From Euwallacea fornicatus (taxonomy: Eukaryota; Arthropoda; Insecta; Coleoptera; Curculionidae), in NCBI RefSeq assembly GCF_040115645.1, contig NC_089551.1, positions 4,588,001 to 4,652,000 of the forward strand: DNA of 64,000 bases, in the 5' to 3' direction. A program made the translations under genes and the position numbers. The notes under the pieces are model-generated. The model was not told where the DNA came from. It worked only from the letters and a program-made list of their open reading frames with translations, and searched no databases. Each line of letters begins with the position of its first letter. Position 1 is the first letter of the stretch. Below are positions 24,257-37,040 of the stretch, piece by piece.

Positions 24257-25511
24257 CATTGTGTAATATTTAACTTGGAGTATTGAAATATCTCGAATAT
24301 TGGCCATTATACAAAGAGATTTTTAATTGGTGCTAAGGTTGATTCGTCTCCACCCCCAGTGTGGGCGGAGTGGGGGTTAATTTTAAATTTCAAATGGCAA
24401 CCTCTATTTTTTTACAGATTTGGATAATACGGCGAAAAAATAATAAAAATGTATCCCAAAACATTTTTTTCAATTCATGCTGGAAAACAATGTAATTGAC
24501 GAAATTGAGTTTATATTTTGAATGGCAACCTCCATTTAAAAAAAATTCTGTGGTAATAAAATGTGACAAATAAATAATAATATTAAGACATAAAATATTT
24601 ACTTTTAAACGTTCTGTCGTTGGTATTGCTTCACGATGAAGAATTTGACTGCAGAGGACGAAATCGAAATGGTTTTAGTGTATGGCGGAGGTGGTAAGCA
24701 TTTAGTTAATGCTGTTAATTTCTCCGCTCAGCGTTTTCGGGAATCATTACCAGTGAACTTGAAGGGTGAAATGAACAGGAACAATTTGGGAAATGAACTG
24801 CTCATATTACTCTAGGACTTTAATTGACCTGTGCATCAAAACATACGATTTCACATTCAGCCTACTACTCAGTGGTGGCACAGTGGATCGACAGATCTGG
24901 TCCGGTGAATTGGCCTGCTGGATCTCCAGATTTGACTCCGCAGAATTTCTTTTTGGGACGATGTCTCAAAGATCGGGTTTATCAAGAAACACCAACGACA
25001 TATGAAGGTATGATTCTGCAAATTATAAACGCTTGCGCCAATGTTCCAGAAGACACATTGCGTAGATGTGAAGAGTCCTTTAAAACGTGCATAAATAAGC
25101 GTATTGAAGTTCAGGGACGCCAATTTGAGCATTCGGTTCAAATAAAAACTACACAAAAATTGATGTTTTCATTAATTTTAAAGCAGATATCATCATACCT
25201 TTCGGTAGCTCGTATAAGAATAAGACATTGAATTTCGTTAATTTGTGTTTTCTGGCACAAATAAAAAAAACATTTTGTACAATTTTTTCTTATTTTTAGT
25301 CGTATTATGTGAAAGTGTAAAAAAAAGGGGGTTGCCATTTGAATTCAAGAAGATAACCACCACCTGCTTATTTGGGAAGGAGGGGGGGGAATCAAATTTG
25401 GCACCAATTGACTTCTCTTTCACTGTAATTAAAGCGTGATACTGAGAATTTCTATATAGAATGCCTAGAATTCCAGATATTCCGATATTCCAGGTTAAAT
25501 TTTACACCCTG
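24257..25511 (+). mobile_element. DD41D-type element, internally deleted
   Basis: Left end CATTGTGTAATATTTAACTT matches the complement of the right end, CAGGGTGTAAAATTTAACCT; TA lies on both sides. A second inverted block (AATTGGTGC, caaatggcaacc) supports arms of about 340 bp. Coding remnants on +: an N-terminal piece at about 24636-24800 (MKNLTAEDEIEMVLVYGG), then a 135-aa open C-terminal frame at 24824-25231 with VAQWIDRSGPVNWPAGSPD, LTPQNFFLGRCLKDRVYQ and a normal tail. The third catalytic Asp is replaced (PQN for PLD), so it is inactive. Confidence 0.8.
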
Positions 25512-26006
25512 TATAATACCAATTTGTGTATATATCTAGAATGGCCTCAAAAGCCAAATTTTATTAAACATTTAATTGTGTCACGTTAAAAAAAATCTCT
25601 TCATGCCGCTGCTAAAACTCAACTTTCTTGCCAGTGTGGGAAAGTCGTTTTACCGCACGCTCGCAAGAAAACGCTATTTCCCGAACTCCCCCCGAAATGT
25701 ACTATATTACGCGCCCTTTCTTCAATTTACGACTCCCATTTGTAATAGATTATTTTGAATATTTAGCTAGTTATTTAGGGTTTTCATTTATGTTTGGCTT
25801 TGATATAAAGCAGAGGTCAGGGATGCATGGTCTTTTCGCGATGTCCAGTGTCTGTCGTACCAGAAAGTAATCTGCTGCTGACCAGAATGCAATTCTAGGT
25901 TGCAGCAGATTACGTTCTGTCTCGCTCATGGGCACGTTTGTGTTAAGAAGATTTAACGTGTGGTGTTATTCATTGGGATTGTTAATTCTTCCTACATGCA
26001 GCTACA
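25512..26006. other. Unassigned spacer
   Basis: No feature recognised. Open frames at 25576-25870 show no family motif. Confidence 0.3.
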
Positions 26007-27040
26007 CAGGGTGTTCGGAAATAACGTTGAAACATTTTTGGAGGTGATTCTAGAGATTAAAATAATAAAAGTTCTCATAAGCATACCCCAAAAATTGTCT
26101 TTAGAAGGAACTAGAACTCCCTAAAGGGGGAACTCTGATGAAACTTTTGAAAACGGTTTGAGTTAAAATTATCCAATTCGGTATACCGTAGCAAGTTGCG
26201 ATTTGAAAACTTCTTTTTGTGTTAATAATTGCAGATTTTAGTCAGATGCGTCACATACAGGGGGTCTACTAGGTAAATGTCGTCATAACTTTTTTGTTTA
26301 TGCCATTTTTCGATTTTTGAAATTAAAGTGCTGAATTTCATATATTTTTAAGTAAAAAAGACCCTCAATTCTTTTCATTAGGATAGACCATTTTTCAGGA
26401 AGATAAGTTTTCATGTAGCGATGCACGATTACCCTGCCATCAAAATCTATGAAGAAAAGATCTAGAGGATGCATTGAAATAAACGGAGGACATTTTCAAC
26501 GTTTGATGTGAATAAATGACAAATCCTTAACAACATTAGTCTTGTTGTTGCTCGCTAATAAAGAAATATTTCTATTACAAGCATGTGTTTCTTAAGGTGC
26601 ATTTCGATATTCATGTGATCGTGCATGGGTTCATAAAAAGAGATTTTCATGGAAAACGGCCAATCCGAACAAAATGCAATCACAGGACCTTTTTTACTTA
26701 AAAATATTTGAGATTGCGTAGTTAGATTTGAAAAATTAAGAAATCCAAAAAAAAAAATTAGGGCAACAGTTACGCGTGTGACGCCCCTGACTAAAATCTA
26801 CAATTATCAAAACAAAAATCTCTTCCTATTCAAATTTATTGCAATAAGCCGAATTTCATAATGTCAGTGCAAACCTTTTCTCGAAAATTGACGAAAAAAC
26901 CATTTTCAAAGTTCTTCCTCTAAGGGGTTCTAGCCCCTTCAAGACGCAATTTTTGGGGTACGTTCACGAGAGCTTTTTTTATTATTTCTATCTCTAAAAT
27001 CACCTCCAAAAATACTTCAACGTTATTTCTGGACGCCCTG
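26007..27040. mobile_element. Almost fully palindromic foldback element
   Basis: Ends CAGGGTGTTCGGAAATAACG and, inverted, CAGGGCGTCCAGAAATAACG. Arms can be followed by eye from both ends to about 26420 and 26630 (shared inner block: tatttttaagtaaaaaag). The gap in the middle is only about 200 bp. It is noncoding. A transcript would form a hairpin stem of about 400 bp with scattered mismatches. Confidence 0.8.
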
Positions 27041-28849
27041 TATGCATCGCTGTAACTATGCTTTGTGTGTTATTGGACTAGGAAGGTCGAAATGGAATTG
27101 TCCTGAGGATGCAGTAATAAATCTGCGTTGGAAAATTCGTTGGGTGTTGCGAGCAGTGGAAAGTGACTTCGTTTTTTTATTGATCCAGTTCACAAAAGTC
27201 TCTATTGCTAGAAAAAAACTTGATGGATGTTTGTGCAACTGGAAAGGACGACTTCTTGCAGTTCAACCACCCAGACCCTCAGGCCCATTGTTTTTTTTAT
27301 GTCTAATTAAATCATTTTAGGTCCGAAATCAAAATTCTGTAATTGTATTTGTTTATATAAGACTGAAAGGAAGTATAAATCTTTCCAACTCTAAGAAAAA
27401 TTTTGCGCCCAATTTAAGTCGAGTGTACCAACTTTATAAAGCGGAAATTATTGACGAAATTTTTAATCATCTTGGCAGCTTACCAAACGAGTTCATATTT
27501 TCCATTGATCAGCTTAAGCTATCATTTGAGAATACTTTAAAACGAATATTACAAAAACTTTACTCCAGCACTCTTAAGCCCTTGCGGGATTTTATTATTA
27601 ATGCACATTGCAGGCTTTATTTTGATTTTCAACAAAAGCGCTACAGATTTCCCTTTGGACCCAATTTAACACCACTTTAACACTTTTTTCGTTGTTCTTT
27701 TTTTCCTTTTGTCTATAGGACGGCCAGATTCATGGCATAAATCAGAGGTTTTCCCGTAACCGGAAAAAAGCTGCTTTAGTGTATCGACGATCGAGCCTAA
27801 AGTTGCCTGTGTTTTGATTGTTATCATTTTCTCACGTTGTCCACGGCAACGGGTGCAAAATAGAAATAACAGTGCGAAATCCCTATGTCTCTCGCTGTTG
27901 TTATGGAGATGAGGACAAACTCTTAAATTTTCATTTCTATACTATAAGGTTTTAAAAAAATACTTTTTGCATCATTCGTGCAAAATATCTCTGGAGATCC
28001 GCACTGACTTTTTCACACATTTACGCCTCGTCGAAAATTAATTATTTTGCACCGCTGACATAAAAATGACTATAACAACATGGCACACGCATGATGAACT
28101 ACCTATCATAAACTGTCTCTACGTGGCCATGATCCCAAATTAATGAGTAATATGTCGATCGTTATGTTCATCGGCAGAACGGCACAGTGAAGATGAATGA
28201 TAGGTACGTATCACTTCATAAAATATCATTGATATCTGCAGGAATCTCATGTATCAGGCAACATCATCAATGTCAGAATGCCAGTTATGGATGCTGATTA
28301 GCGGGAGTGATTTTAGTACCCAATTTATTAGCAGAACTGATCATGTGTTTTGCAAAGTAACTTTAGAGATGAAACTCTCATACGAGTAATTGAAGTAAAA
28401 CACGTGACCTGTTTATTTTGCGAGCTCATTGCGGTGTTGCCAATGTGTTGTTTTGTGTTGTTTTTGCCTCAAGGGAACCGATGAAAAACTTCGCCTGTTT
28501 TCAGTGTTAAAATCAATTAATTGAGCTCACTTGGTAGTCAAAAGGGGCCTGGTGCGGCAAATATTTTATTTCGACCATTGAGGACCTTTGGTGCAAAAAG
28601 GGGATGAGCCACTTTTTTTCGGGAAAATCAAAGAACAAACGAACATTTTGTGTTTTATTTTTTTGTTTTTCGTGAAGAGTACACTTTGTTGTTGCACAGA
28701 AATTAAAGTTCCGCTAGTTTATCACAAAAAAGCGTAAAGATTAAAAAAACTGTAACAAAAACAAGTTTAAAACTTTAACAGCAACTCGAGTTTTAAAGTT
28801 CCTAAGGAAGAAAATCACAATGCATAAAAACATAATACAATATGATTTG
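27041..28849. other. Unassigned stretch
   Basis: No recognised domain. A frame at 27423-27680 (85 codons, + strand) is open but matches nothing I know. CpG-moderate sequence at 27720-28250 contains no identifiable gene. Confidence 0.3.
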
Positions 28850-28853
28850 CGGG

Positions 28854-30099
28854 TCATTCTATAAGTAACGACACGAATTGATATAGCTCTCAAACTATTT
28901 ACTCAATCAATACAAAATTTTGGCTACTTTTCAACATAATCCCCCAAAAACTGATGCATTTGTCCCGTCATTACTCTAACTTGTTGCTGTCGGAGCCACA
29001 TTTGCACCTCAACCGTGACTTCTCCGTTGGAGCCGTATTTTTTCCCACGTAGAGCCTCCTCAAGGGGACCAACCATATCGAAGTCTGGAGGGGCAAGATC
29101 TGGGCTGTAAGGAGGCTGCGGAAGAACCTCCCGGCTCAGTTTTCAAATGCATTGTTGAGTGCATGCATGCACCGTGCTCTGTGTGGCCTTACATTATCGC
29201 GAAGCAAAGTCACTCATTGTGGCAAAAGTCCACGACATTGGGTGCGAACGGCAGGTTTTAACTTGTTTCTAAACATATCAGTGTAATATTGGCTGATGAT
29301 TGTTCGTTGGTTTTGGAGAACATCGTATAAAATAGGGCCTCGTGAGTCTCAGAAAAATGTTAGCATCACTTTACCCGTTGATGGCCGCACCTTGAATTTT
29401 CTCCTCTTTGGGGAACTTGTGTCTTTCCACTCAAGGATTTGTTTCTTCGCCTCTGGTCTTTATTGACGTATCCAAATCTCATCGCAGCTTACAAATCTTT
29501 CGAAAAACATTTCTTTCTCGGTAAAAAATTCAGCTGCTCACTGATTTTGGGTCTCGTTTCTCTGTGGGGATCCGTAGGTTGTCTTGGGACCCATCTCGCA
29601 CAGGTTTTCATGCGTTGCAGGTCACTTTGAATGATGTTAAGGACAGTTCCAGCACTGGCAGACAGTTTCTCGGCAATTTTTTCAACAGTGATTCGCCTGT
29701 TGGTACGGATTATCACGTCAATGCAAGATTTGAGGGAGGCAGTTGCTCACTTCGACCGGTTATCCACTCCGCTGCTCCTTAACGGCACTTTCGCGGCCAT
29801 TTTCAAGCTGGTCAATCCACTTCTAAATTTTCGAAAGGTTTAAACAAATGTTTTCATACACTTTTAATATATTTACATGAATTTTGCTCTCTTTAACACC
29901 TTCTGCGACCAAAAACCTAATAACAGCACGTTATTCTTCAGCAGTGCAATCCTCAATCTTGTTATATGTTTACAAAATCTTATTAATCAGATGATCATTA
30001 GTCATCACAAGGATGCCAACTTGAAGTCCTAAAACTTTTGTGTTAATTCACGAAATAATTTTTTAGCTATATTGGTTTGTCTCGATACGTAACGAATGA
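28854..30099 (-). mobile_element. Mariner element (DD34D-type), decayed
   Basis: Inverted ends are alignable: tcattctataagtaacgaca.. at 28854 and, from 30099 inward on -, tcattcgttacgtatcgaga... The - strand codes an N-terminal HTH region at 29716-29489 (RRITVEKIAEKLSASAGTV, then CARWVPRQPTDPHRE) and the C-terminal catalytic end at about 29130-28870 (PQPPYSPDLAPPDFDMVGPL, EEALRGKKYG). Stops and frameshifts lie between. Ends are approximate because they are imperfect. Confidence 0.75.
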
Positions 30100-30202
30100 T
30101 CATCGTGTAATCGACTAGATTAGTTTTCTTCTTCGAGGGTTCTTGAAACGTCTGAAATTTGCAAAAGAACAGAATCACATTTCAAACTGTCACAAAATGA
30201 CA

Positions 30203-30766
30203 TGTATTAAGGGGTTCCTGCGACCAATGAAACTACGAAAACGACAATTTGGTTTACGAAAATGGACTGCATTTAATCGCACTTATTTTAAATAATGACA
30301 GAATTTGTTGGTCTAAGTATGAAGAGGGAGATTCCTTAGTTGGGCGAGTTACGAGCTACGATTTTGATCACATATCCGAAACCGACACCGTTCCAAGACG
30401 AAGAGAAGTAAGAGAGCAGAATTACTTCACTCATCCTTTAAGTGCTAAAACCGAGGAGCTCCAACCAGGGGCGCACCACCACCAAAAGCCCTTACGGCTA
30501 TGGCCGCGCTGGATGCCATAAATCGCGGCCGCTTGGCGAATACCTATACGAGTCACTTTTCTGGGAATACTGCGCAGGCCCACCGAACTGCAGAACTAGT
30601 GACATATTTCCCAGCTATAAAAAACCCTTGGATATGGCCTGATGGGCACTGTGGTCTGGCACCCAGATGGTATTCATAGAATAAGTGTCGAGGTATATGG
30701 GGTGAAGGTGCAAGCAACTTAACAAATTAAACTACATCAAAAACCAACAATCTAAAGTCCCTAACA
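30203..30766 (-). repeat. Solo LTR (same family as 50309-51047)
   Basis: On - it runs TGTTAGGGACTTTAGATTG ... TTAATACA. It is homologous, in the opposite orientation, to the LTR at 50309-51047, sharing blocks around gcgcccctggttgga, ctgcgcagtattcccagaaa and gccagaccac. Flanking pentamers TGACA and TGTCA may be a target duplication with one change. No internal retroelement sequence is attached. Confidence 0.65.
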
Positions 30767-32180
30767 TGTCAGCTTTTGGCACATACTCTGTATGACATTT
30801 TTAAGTTTTGCGTGCTTAGAAGGCAACGCGACAGACTTTAATACATTTAATAAGATCAGTTTCTGAAAAGTGGCACCATCAGCAGACCTGCTGCACTCGA
30901 TTCCATTAGAAAGTGATGAATATACAAAAACTCGGTAAGTGGAAACGTTAAATTTTCCTTTATCAGGAATTTTAGGCGCCGACAGTGAAGGAAACTTCAC
31001 CAGAGGGAAAAAATCATAAATCATATCCTGGGAAACAGTAATGACTCTAAATCGTAAAGCAGCTGACGCTAACTATGACTATTTAGAGAGTTCTTCGGTT
31101 ACACGTCTAGACAAAGTCCCGTGCATCGACAAATTAATAAAATAAGAAACGTCCTTAAATAAAATAAAAATAATAAAGAAATATAATATTTCAATTGGTT
31201 GCAAGAACGGTGTAAGTCATGACGACTTATCCCGTTCTAAATTTGTGGAAGGGATGAGTCAAATGTGCTTATGGTTTCTTTGCTTATGGAATTTGTGCAC
31301 CAAACGATAGCTTATCCTTTGTAACAGACTGTGGAACTCACTTTTGACAAGATAGTGACAACTTTTTGCACCAAGCTCCTCAACTGGCTCAAGCACGCGC
31401 AAAGGGACTTAAGTGCAAACAGGATTTTTAAGATAAGGTGTAGTGGGGTAAGAGCCCGTTTTGGTTAAATTTATTTTTACATTTTACTTTTCATTATTTA
31501 CATTGATTATATATTTTTTTAATTTATTTACCTTGATTTATATATTTTCTTATTTATACAAATACCTTTTTTTAGCAATGGCTTCCTGGGTTATTGCCAC
31601 TTAATTAAAATAAGCGAAAACGCCCAATTTTTATCGTAAAATTCAATACTATAGGAAATCGTAAAAAAGTCAACTGCTCCGCATTTGCCCCGAGAATGAG
31701 GCAGGGGGTACACGTCTGTTTAAAGTGTTTTGACGCCACCCATGAAAGGTCAAGGGGCAAAAGCAGAATTAGCAATAGTTCAGCTACAAATTGCTTTTTG
31801 CCGCATTAAAAAACCTACTTTAGTCGAAAACTTACACATTTTTAAAAACAAAACAAGTTTCTTTTCTAATTACCCCAAAGCTCCCCCGATTCGAACCCCC
31901 CGTAATCCGATTGTCCCCTGCAGTCCAGACAAACTTGAAGAAATGTGAATTTCTATTAAGTGCCGTGCAGTCCGGACCCATCACAGTTACCCTAATGTGG
32001 ACTGCACGTGAGCGTCGCAGGGAATCCCTGATCATGGATAGAGAGAATGGAGGGGGAATCCCTGAATGAGTTTTATTTATGTCTAAGAAGCGTGGCTTCA
32101 AAAAGGTTTTATTAAACGTTAACTATCGGTGATAAACAGAATACTTTGCAACAATTAAATAGAGATATTAGCGGAAAAGT
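30767..32180. other. Unassigned stretch
   Basis: AT-rich at 31440-31570; otherwise no feature recognised. Open frames at 30761-31024 and 31832-32101 carry no known motif. Confidence 0.3.
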
Positions 32181-32279
32181 TATGACAACGTAATATGGTT
32201 GAACTTGAAAACATGCTGTAGCAAATTAACCTCGATAATCACAATCCAGATCATGACAAATACGCGAATGGATCATTGG

Positions 32280-32520
32280 AGATGAGGACAATTTTCAATT
32301 GGACGATATTAGCGATAACGCGGACGGCTATTCTGACGATGAAGTTTCGATAGATGTTCCAACAATAAAATCTGAAGAGGCTGTTAAATGTTTCTCTACA
32401 GTTCATTCAATGGGCAGAGGAAAACAACATCGAAATAAACAGAATGCTCCATCAGCGTCCAAAAGAGGCGAGACAAGGTTGTATTGACCACACGAAAATG
32501 TTTGAATTTTTTAAATAAAT
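32280..32520 (+). pseudogene. Possible Tigger-like transposase C-terminal remnant
   Basis: Across a frameshift the + strand reads an acidic stretch (LDDISDNADGYSDDEVSID) and then FIQWAEENNIEINRML and KEARQGCIDHTKMFEFF. The acidic linker followed by a WAEENNI helix resembles the C-terminus of Tigger/jerky-type transposases. The match is short and from memory. Confidence 0.3.
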
Positions 32521-32523
32521 ATA

Positions 32524-33679
32524 CAGGGTGGCTCATTGAAAACGAAACAGAGGCATTTGCAGGTACTTAGAAATGTATATTTGAAAAATGCTCGGACACG
32601 TAAACTTTATATTCGAGGGGGACACATTATAAACGTATACTCGCTCCTTTCGCTTCAACACCCTAGCCGGGGTGAGTTAAACCCTTAAAATCTTAAATGG
32701 AAAGTATGGTCGAGTAGCACCTTGTTTGAAAGGTCTTTCGATTCTCGTTATAATGATACCCAAATTAACTAACTTTTATTCAGTAGTTTTCGAGAAATTT
32801 GGAAAAATGTCATTAAATTGCCAACAAGTGGAATGCTCTGTTAAAATCGTAAATTAGGAAAATTAATAGTAAACATTAACAAAAGTACGTATGTGGAATT
32901 ACTGGGGAATACTGTTTATCCCTTACTCATTGACATTGTTGAACATGATGACCGCTATCAAGACAACCAATTAGTGTTCCAACAAGACAGAGCTCCTTCA
33001 CATTATGCACGACGTGTTAGGGAGTTTTTGAACAGAGAGTTTCCAGAACAATGGATTGGGCGAAGAGGTCCTATAGAGTGGCCGGCTAGGTCTCCAGACT
33101 TGACTCCGTTAGACTTCTTCTTATGGGGTCATTTGAAAAGCAAGATCTACGCAACAGAACCGGAGTCTCTGGAAGAATTGCGACGACGAATTGTTAATGA
33201 ATGCCGTCTGATAACTCCACAGATGCTTCAAAATGTTAGGACTCGTTTTGAACAGAACTTGTATTACTGTATGGAAGCTAATGGTGAACAGTTTGAGTAT
33301 CTTATCAATTAAAAGAACTTTTGTTAATGTTTTACTATTAATTTTCCTAATTTACGATTTTAACAGAGCATTCCACTTGTTGGCAATTTAATGACATTTT
33401 TCCAAATTTCTCGAAAACTACTGAATAAAAGTTAGTTAATTTGGGTATCATTATAACGAGAATCGAAAGACTTTTCAAACAAGGTGCTACTCGACCATAC
33501 TTTCCATTTAAGATTTTAAGGGTTTAACTCACCCCGGCTAGGTGTTGAAGTGAAAGGAGCGAGTATACGTTTATAATGTGTCCCCCTCGAATATAAAGTT
33601 TACGTGTCCGAGCATTTTTCAAATATACATTTCTAAGTACCCGCAAATGCCTCTGTTTCGTTTTCAATGGGCCACCCTG
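32524..33679 (+). mobile_element. Young DD41D-type element with long TIRs and a C-terminal transposase ORF
   Basis: Ends CAGGGTGGCTCATTG and CAGGGTGGCCCATTG (inverted), TA on both sides, 1156 bp. The arms (32524-about 32885 and about 33315-33679) are near-identical: I count six differences (four substitutions, two single-base indels) over about 365 bp. Between them is a single clean reading frame, described separately. Of all long-TIR elements here it shows the least decay, so insertion or arm homogenisation was recent. Confidence 0.92.
32893..33312 (+). CDS. C-terminal half of DD41D-type transposase (open, N-terminus missing)
   Basis: This 139-codon frame is uninterrupted to TAA. It starts in the middle of the catalytic domain (VELLGNTVYPLLIDIVEHD), carries the second catalytic Asp in VFQQDRAPSHY and the third in SPDLTPLDFFLWG with 41 residues between, and ends with the usual tail (LITPQMLQNVRTRFEQN, then ANGEQFEYLI). 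The HTH DNA-binding domain and the first catalytic Asp are absent. There is no upstream in-frame ATG (the first codon is GTG; the first Met is near the C-terminus), so it cannot be an active enzyme and may not be translated. It is best read as the retained part of a deletion derivative. Confidence 0.75.
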   Translation: MELLGNTVYPLLIDIVEHDDRYQDNQLVFQQDRAPSHYARRVREFLNREFPEQWIGRRGPIEWPARSPDLTPLDFFLWGHLKSKIYATEPESLEELRRRIVNECRLITPQMLQNVRTRFEQNLYYCMEANGEQFEYLIN

Positions 33680-33698
33680 TATAAACGATGTCGTTATA

Positions 33699-35018
33699 TA
33701 GAGTGTTGCCAAAAATGTGGGCAATATTCTGGAAATGAAAAGTTCTCTTTCAAAGATTGACCTTATGTTTCTAAATTAATTTTTGAAAACTTACCTTTAT
33801 AGAAATATAACTTTTCAAAATTTCATGGCGAAAATGGTATTTTCTAAATTTTTCTTCAAGTTAATGAAATTTTATTAATTTTGAGTCACTTGCATACAAT
33901 CCTAATGTTCATAAGATGGGATCCAACGTTTATTTCTACATCTTTAGAGAGGTGGGGAGGCTACTCTCAATTTTTTTATCCCAAAACTTTTAAAGTATTG
34001 AGTTTTTTTTAAGCATATTGTGGTGTATTAGATTTCTGGCGCATCTAAGAAAAACAAGGTATTCTTGGTTGATGTACATAAACCGAACCGTTTTCCTGGA
34101 AAACACCATTTTGTTCAAGGATGCATTGAACAAAAAATAAGTTTTACTAACAAAATTACCATAAAGTAGTGAAACAAACTTGAATTTTCATGATAATTCA
34201 ACATTAGTGCCATTAACTCTCACACATTCTTGACCTCGACGTATAGAAAACCATTGCACTCTCCATAATACCTGGACGTTATTTCTTATTTGATGGCAAT
34301 GAAAATGTATACTTTCCAATAATTCTTCTTTGGCCTCATCTTTAATAGCATATATTAAACTTTTTAAATATCTCCACAAATAAAAGTCCAAAGGATTTAG
34401 GTCTGGAGAACGAGGCGGTCAAGTAACCAAACCTCCACGTCCTATCCACCGGTTCGGAAAAACATTGTTTACATATTTTCGCACTTTAACACTGAAATGT
34501 GAAGGAGCACCATCATGCACGAACCACACATTCCGACGGGTCCCAAGAGAAACTTATTTTAATGAAGCGGATAGTGAATTTTGACGGAAATAAAAAAATG
34601 TACAATGCACTTTTTGACAAAATGGTGCATTTCTCAAAAAAGGTTCGGTTTACGTATATTAACCAAGAATACTGTTTTTTTTCAGATGCGCCAGAAGTCT
34701 AACAAACTATACAGCGGTTAAAAAATCCCAAGCCCTTAATTGTTTAGGGATAAAAAAGTTAAGGGTAGTCTCCACACCGCCTTCCTGAAGATATAGAAAG
34801 AAATGTTAGGTTCTACCTTGTTACCATTGGTAATATGACCTAAAATTCATTAAATTTTATCAACTTGAAGAAAAGTTAACTAGAAAATACCATTTTTGCC
34901 ATTAAATTTTGAAGAGCTGCATTTCCGTAGGGGGAAGTTTTTGAAAATAAATTAATAAGCATAAGTACATTCTTTTAACGAGAACCGGGATATTGCCCAC
35001 ATTTTTAGAAACACTCTG
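33699..35018 (-). mobile_element. DD41D-type element, internally decayed
   Basis: Inverted ends (TAGAGTGTTGCCAAAAATGT and, from the right, CAGAGTGTTTCTAAAAATGT) with following GGGCAATAT. It starts about 20 bp after the previous element. The transposase remnant on - (about 34560-34190) reads WFVHDGAPSHFSVKVRKYV, NRWIGRGGLV, a stop, then PPRSPDLNPLDFYLW, keeping the 41-residue spacing between the Asp residues. The N-terminal half is lost. Confidence 0.85.
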
Positions 35019-35228
35019 TATAAATTTTTGTATAAATCTATTACATATGCTTAATCCACATAGTTCACCATCATTTTACCTTTCATTACACAATATTTTA
35101 ATATGACTCCGAAGTTCGGATGACTTCGATATCCAGACTGAAAAATTTTAATTGATCCGGATTGGCGGAGATTTACGGTAAAAAGTAACAAGTCCAATCG
35201 AAAAATTAGGTAAAAATTGTGTTATATA

Positions 35229-37040
35229 CAGGGTGTCGCATTTAAAGCTATCAATGAAGATTACTCAAAAACGGTACGATGCATGCAAAAAAGTTCCAAA
35301 TAAAAGTTGTCCGGTAAGGAGGGGGACATGTCATGAAGATAGTCACTTTTAGCCAAAACGTCATTTTAAGGTAATTTCAATTTTGTTTTTCAAGTGACAA
35401 CCCCGTATTTTTTTACAGATTCTTATATAACTTTCAAAAATTGAATATCTTTAATTTGAATAATTTTTTTATTAGGCGTCTTGCTCCACAGTCTTTGATT
35501 TTTGTCCAATTTTTGAGATGGTCCAAATTATTGCATTTATTTGCTAGAAAAGGTGTGCAATTCATATTCTCCTTGAAACTCATAACCATCCTATCTAAAA
35601 AAAAATACAAAAAGTAAATTTTCCTAAATTTCCCCTTGTTAGAGTCTACTTTATAACAAGGTCTACAGGAAATCGATATTCTTTTTTCGACATTCAATTT
35701 AAGTGTTTCGTGTGAAATTATTCAAAATTATTCTTTTAATTTCAAAATTCAATAATTTAAATGGATCACTAGACATTGGATGAAAAATTAGAAATTGTTT
35801 TTATTTTCAAAGAGGCTGGAAGAAATGTTAGTCGAATAATGGAACTTTACGCTGAAAGATTTCCCGATAAAAGTGTTCCCTGTTGGACGATAATTCAAGA
35901 ATTTTGAAGAAACTCCATGGAACTGATAGTGAAAACCGAGTCAGTTTACATAACTGGCCAAGGCAGCAATTAAATCAAAATGCAAATTTCTTCTCTAACG
36001 TTTCATTTTTGGACGAATCAACATTGGCAAATCACGGTGCAGTGAATCGTCAAAATCTGGATTTTTGGAGTATTCTAAACCCACACTGGCTTAGACGAGT
36101 TGAACATCATAGACCATGGTCAGTGAACGGTATGGTTCGGTATCAATGGGGACCACTTAACTGGCCCTTTCTTCATTGAAGGAAACTTGAATGGAGAAAT
36201 GTACCGCAATTTCTTGCGTAATAATCTTCCGGAATTTTTGGAAAACGTTTCACTTGCGATTAGACAGGTGATGTGGTATTGGCACGACGGCTGTCCAGCC
36301 CATTTTTCTAGAATGTCTCGTGAGGTTTTGGATGAAATGTATCCAGATCGATGGATTGAAAAGGGCGATTCAATGAAACGGCCTCTTAGGGCGCCTGATC
36401 TGACCTCACCAGATTTTCTACTCTAGGATTTTTTAAAGGATAAATTTTATGCAGAAGCACCAAAAACTGCAGACGATGTGAAAAGGAAAATTGAAAATTA
36501 GTGTAAATTAATAAACGAGGAGTGTTGCGCAGAGTAAACAATCCTTTTAGAATAAGAGTTGATGCGTGTTTGGAGCAGGAAGGACTTTCTTTTGAACATT
36601 TGTTTCCGTAAGTTTCTCAAATCGGAATTTTAAATAAATTTACCAAATAAAAAAAAACTTTTTTTTAATTAAATAGATGAATTGTTATGAATTTCCAACA
36701 GAATATGCATATTGAAACTTTTCTAGAAAAAAAATGTAATCATTTCGAATATCTTGAAAGTTGTACAAAAATCAAGGATAACTCTACAGTAAAACGTCTA
36801 ATCAAAAAATAGTTCAAATAAAAGGTTTTTATTTTTTGAAGGTCTACAAGAATCTGTAAAAAAATACCGGGGTGGCACTTTGGAAAAAAAAAATTCCTTG
36901 AAATGATTTTAAAATGACGTTTCGGTTGAAAGCCACTATCTTCATAAAGTGCCACTCTCTTTACTGGACAACTTTTGATTGAAACTTTTTTTCAAATTTT
37001 TTAAGTGACCTTCAATCACAGCTTTGAATGGGACACCCTG
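35229..37040 (+). mobile_element. DD41D-type element, near full length but broken
   Basis: Ends CAGGGTGTCGCATTTAAAGC and (inverted) CAGGGTGTCCCATTCAAAGC with TA flanks. The 1812 bp keep an almost complete transposase on + between about 35765 and 36610: N-terminal HTH (LEIVFIFKEAGRNVSRI), first catalytic Asp in VSFLDESTLANHG, second in WYWHDGCPAHFSRMSRE, third in RAPDLTSPDFLL. Several frameshifts and stops (for example after DFLL at 36424-36426) inactivate it. It is the best guide in the window to the full-length domain order of this group. Confidence 0.85.

Noticed and set aside
32893..33312. 139-aa frame as a domesticated host gene
   Set aside because: It lies exactly between near-identical element arms, lacks an upstream start codon and is the usual C-terminus of the transposase.
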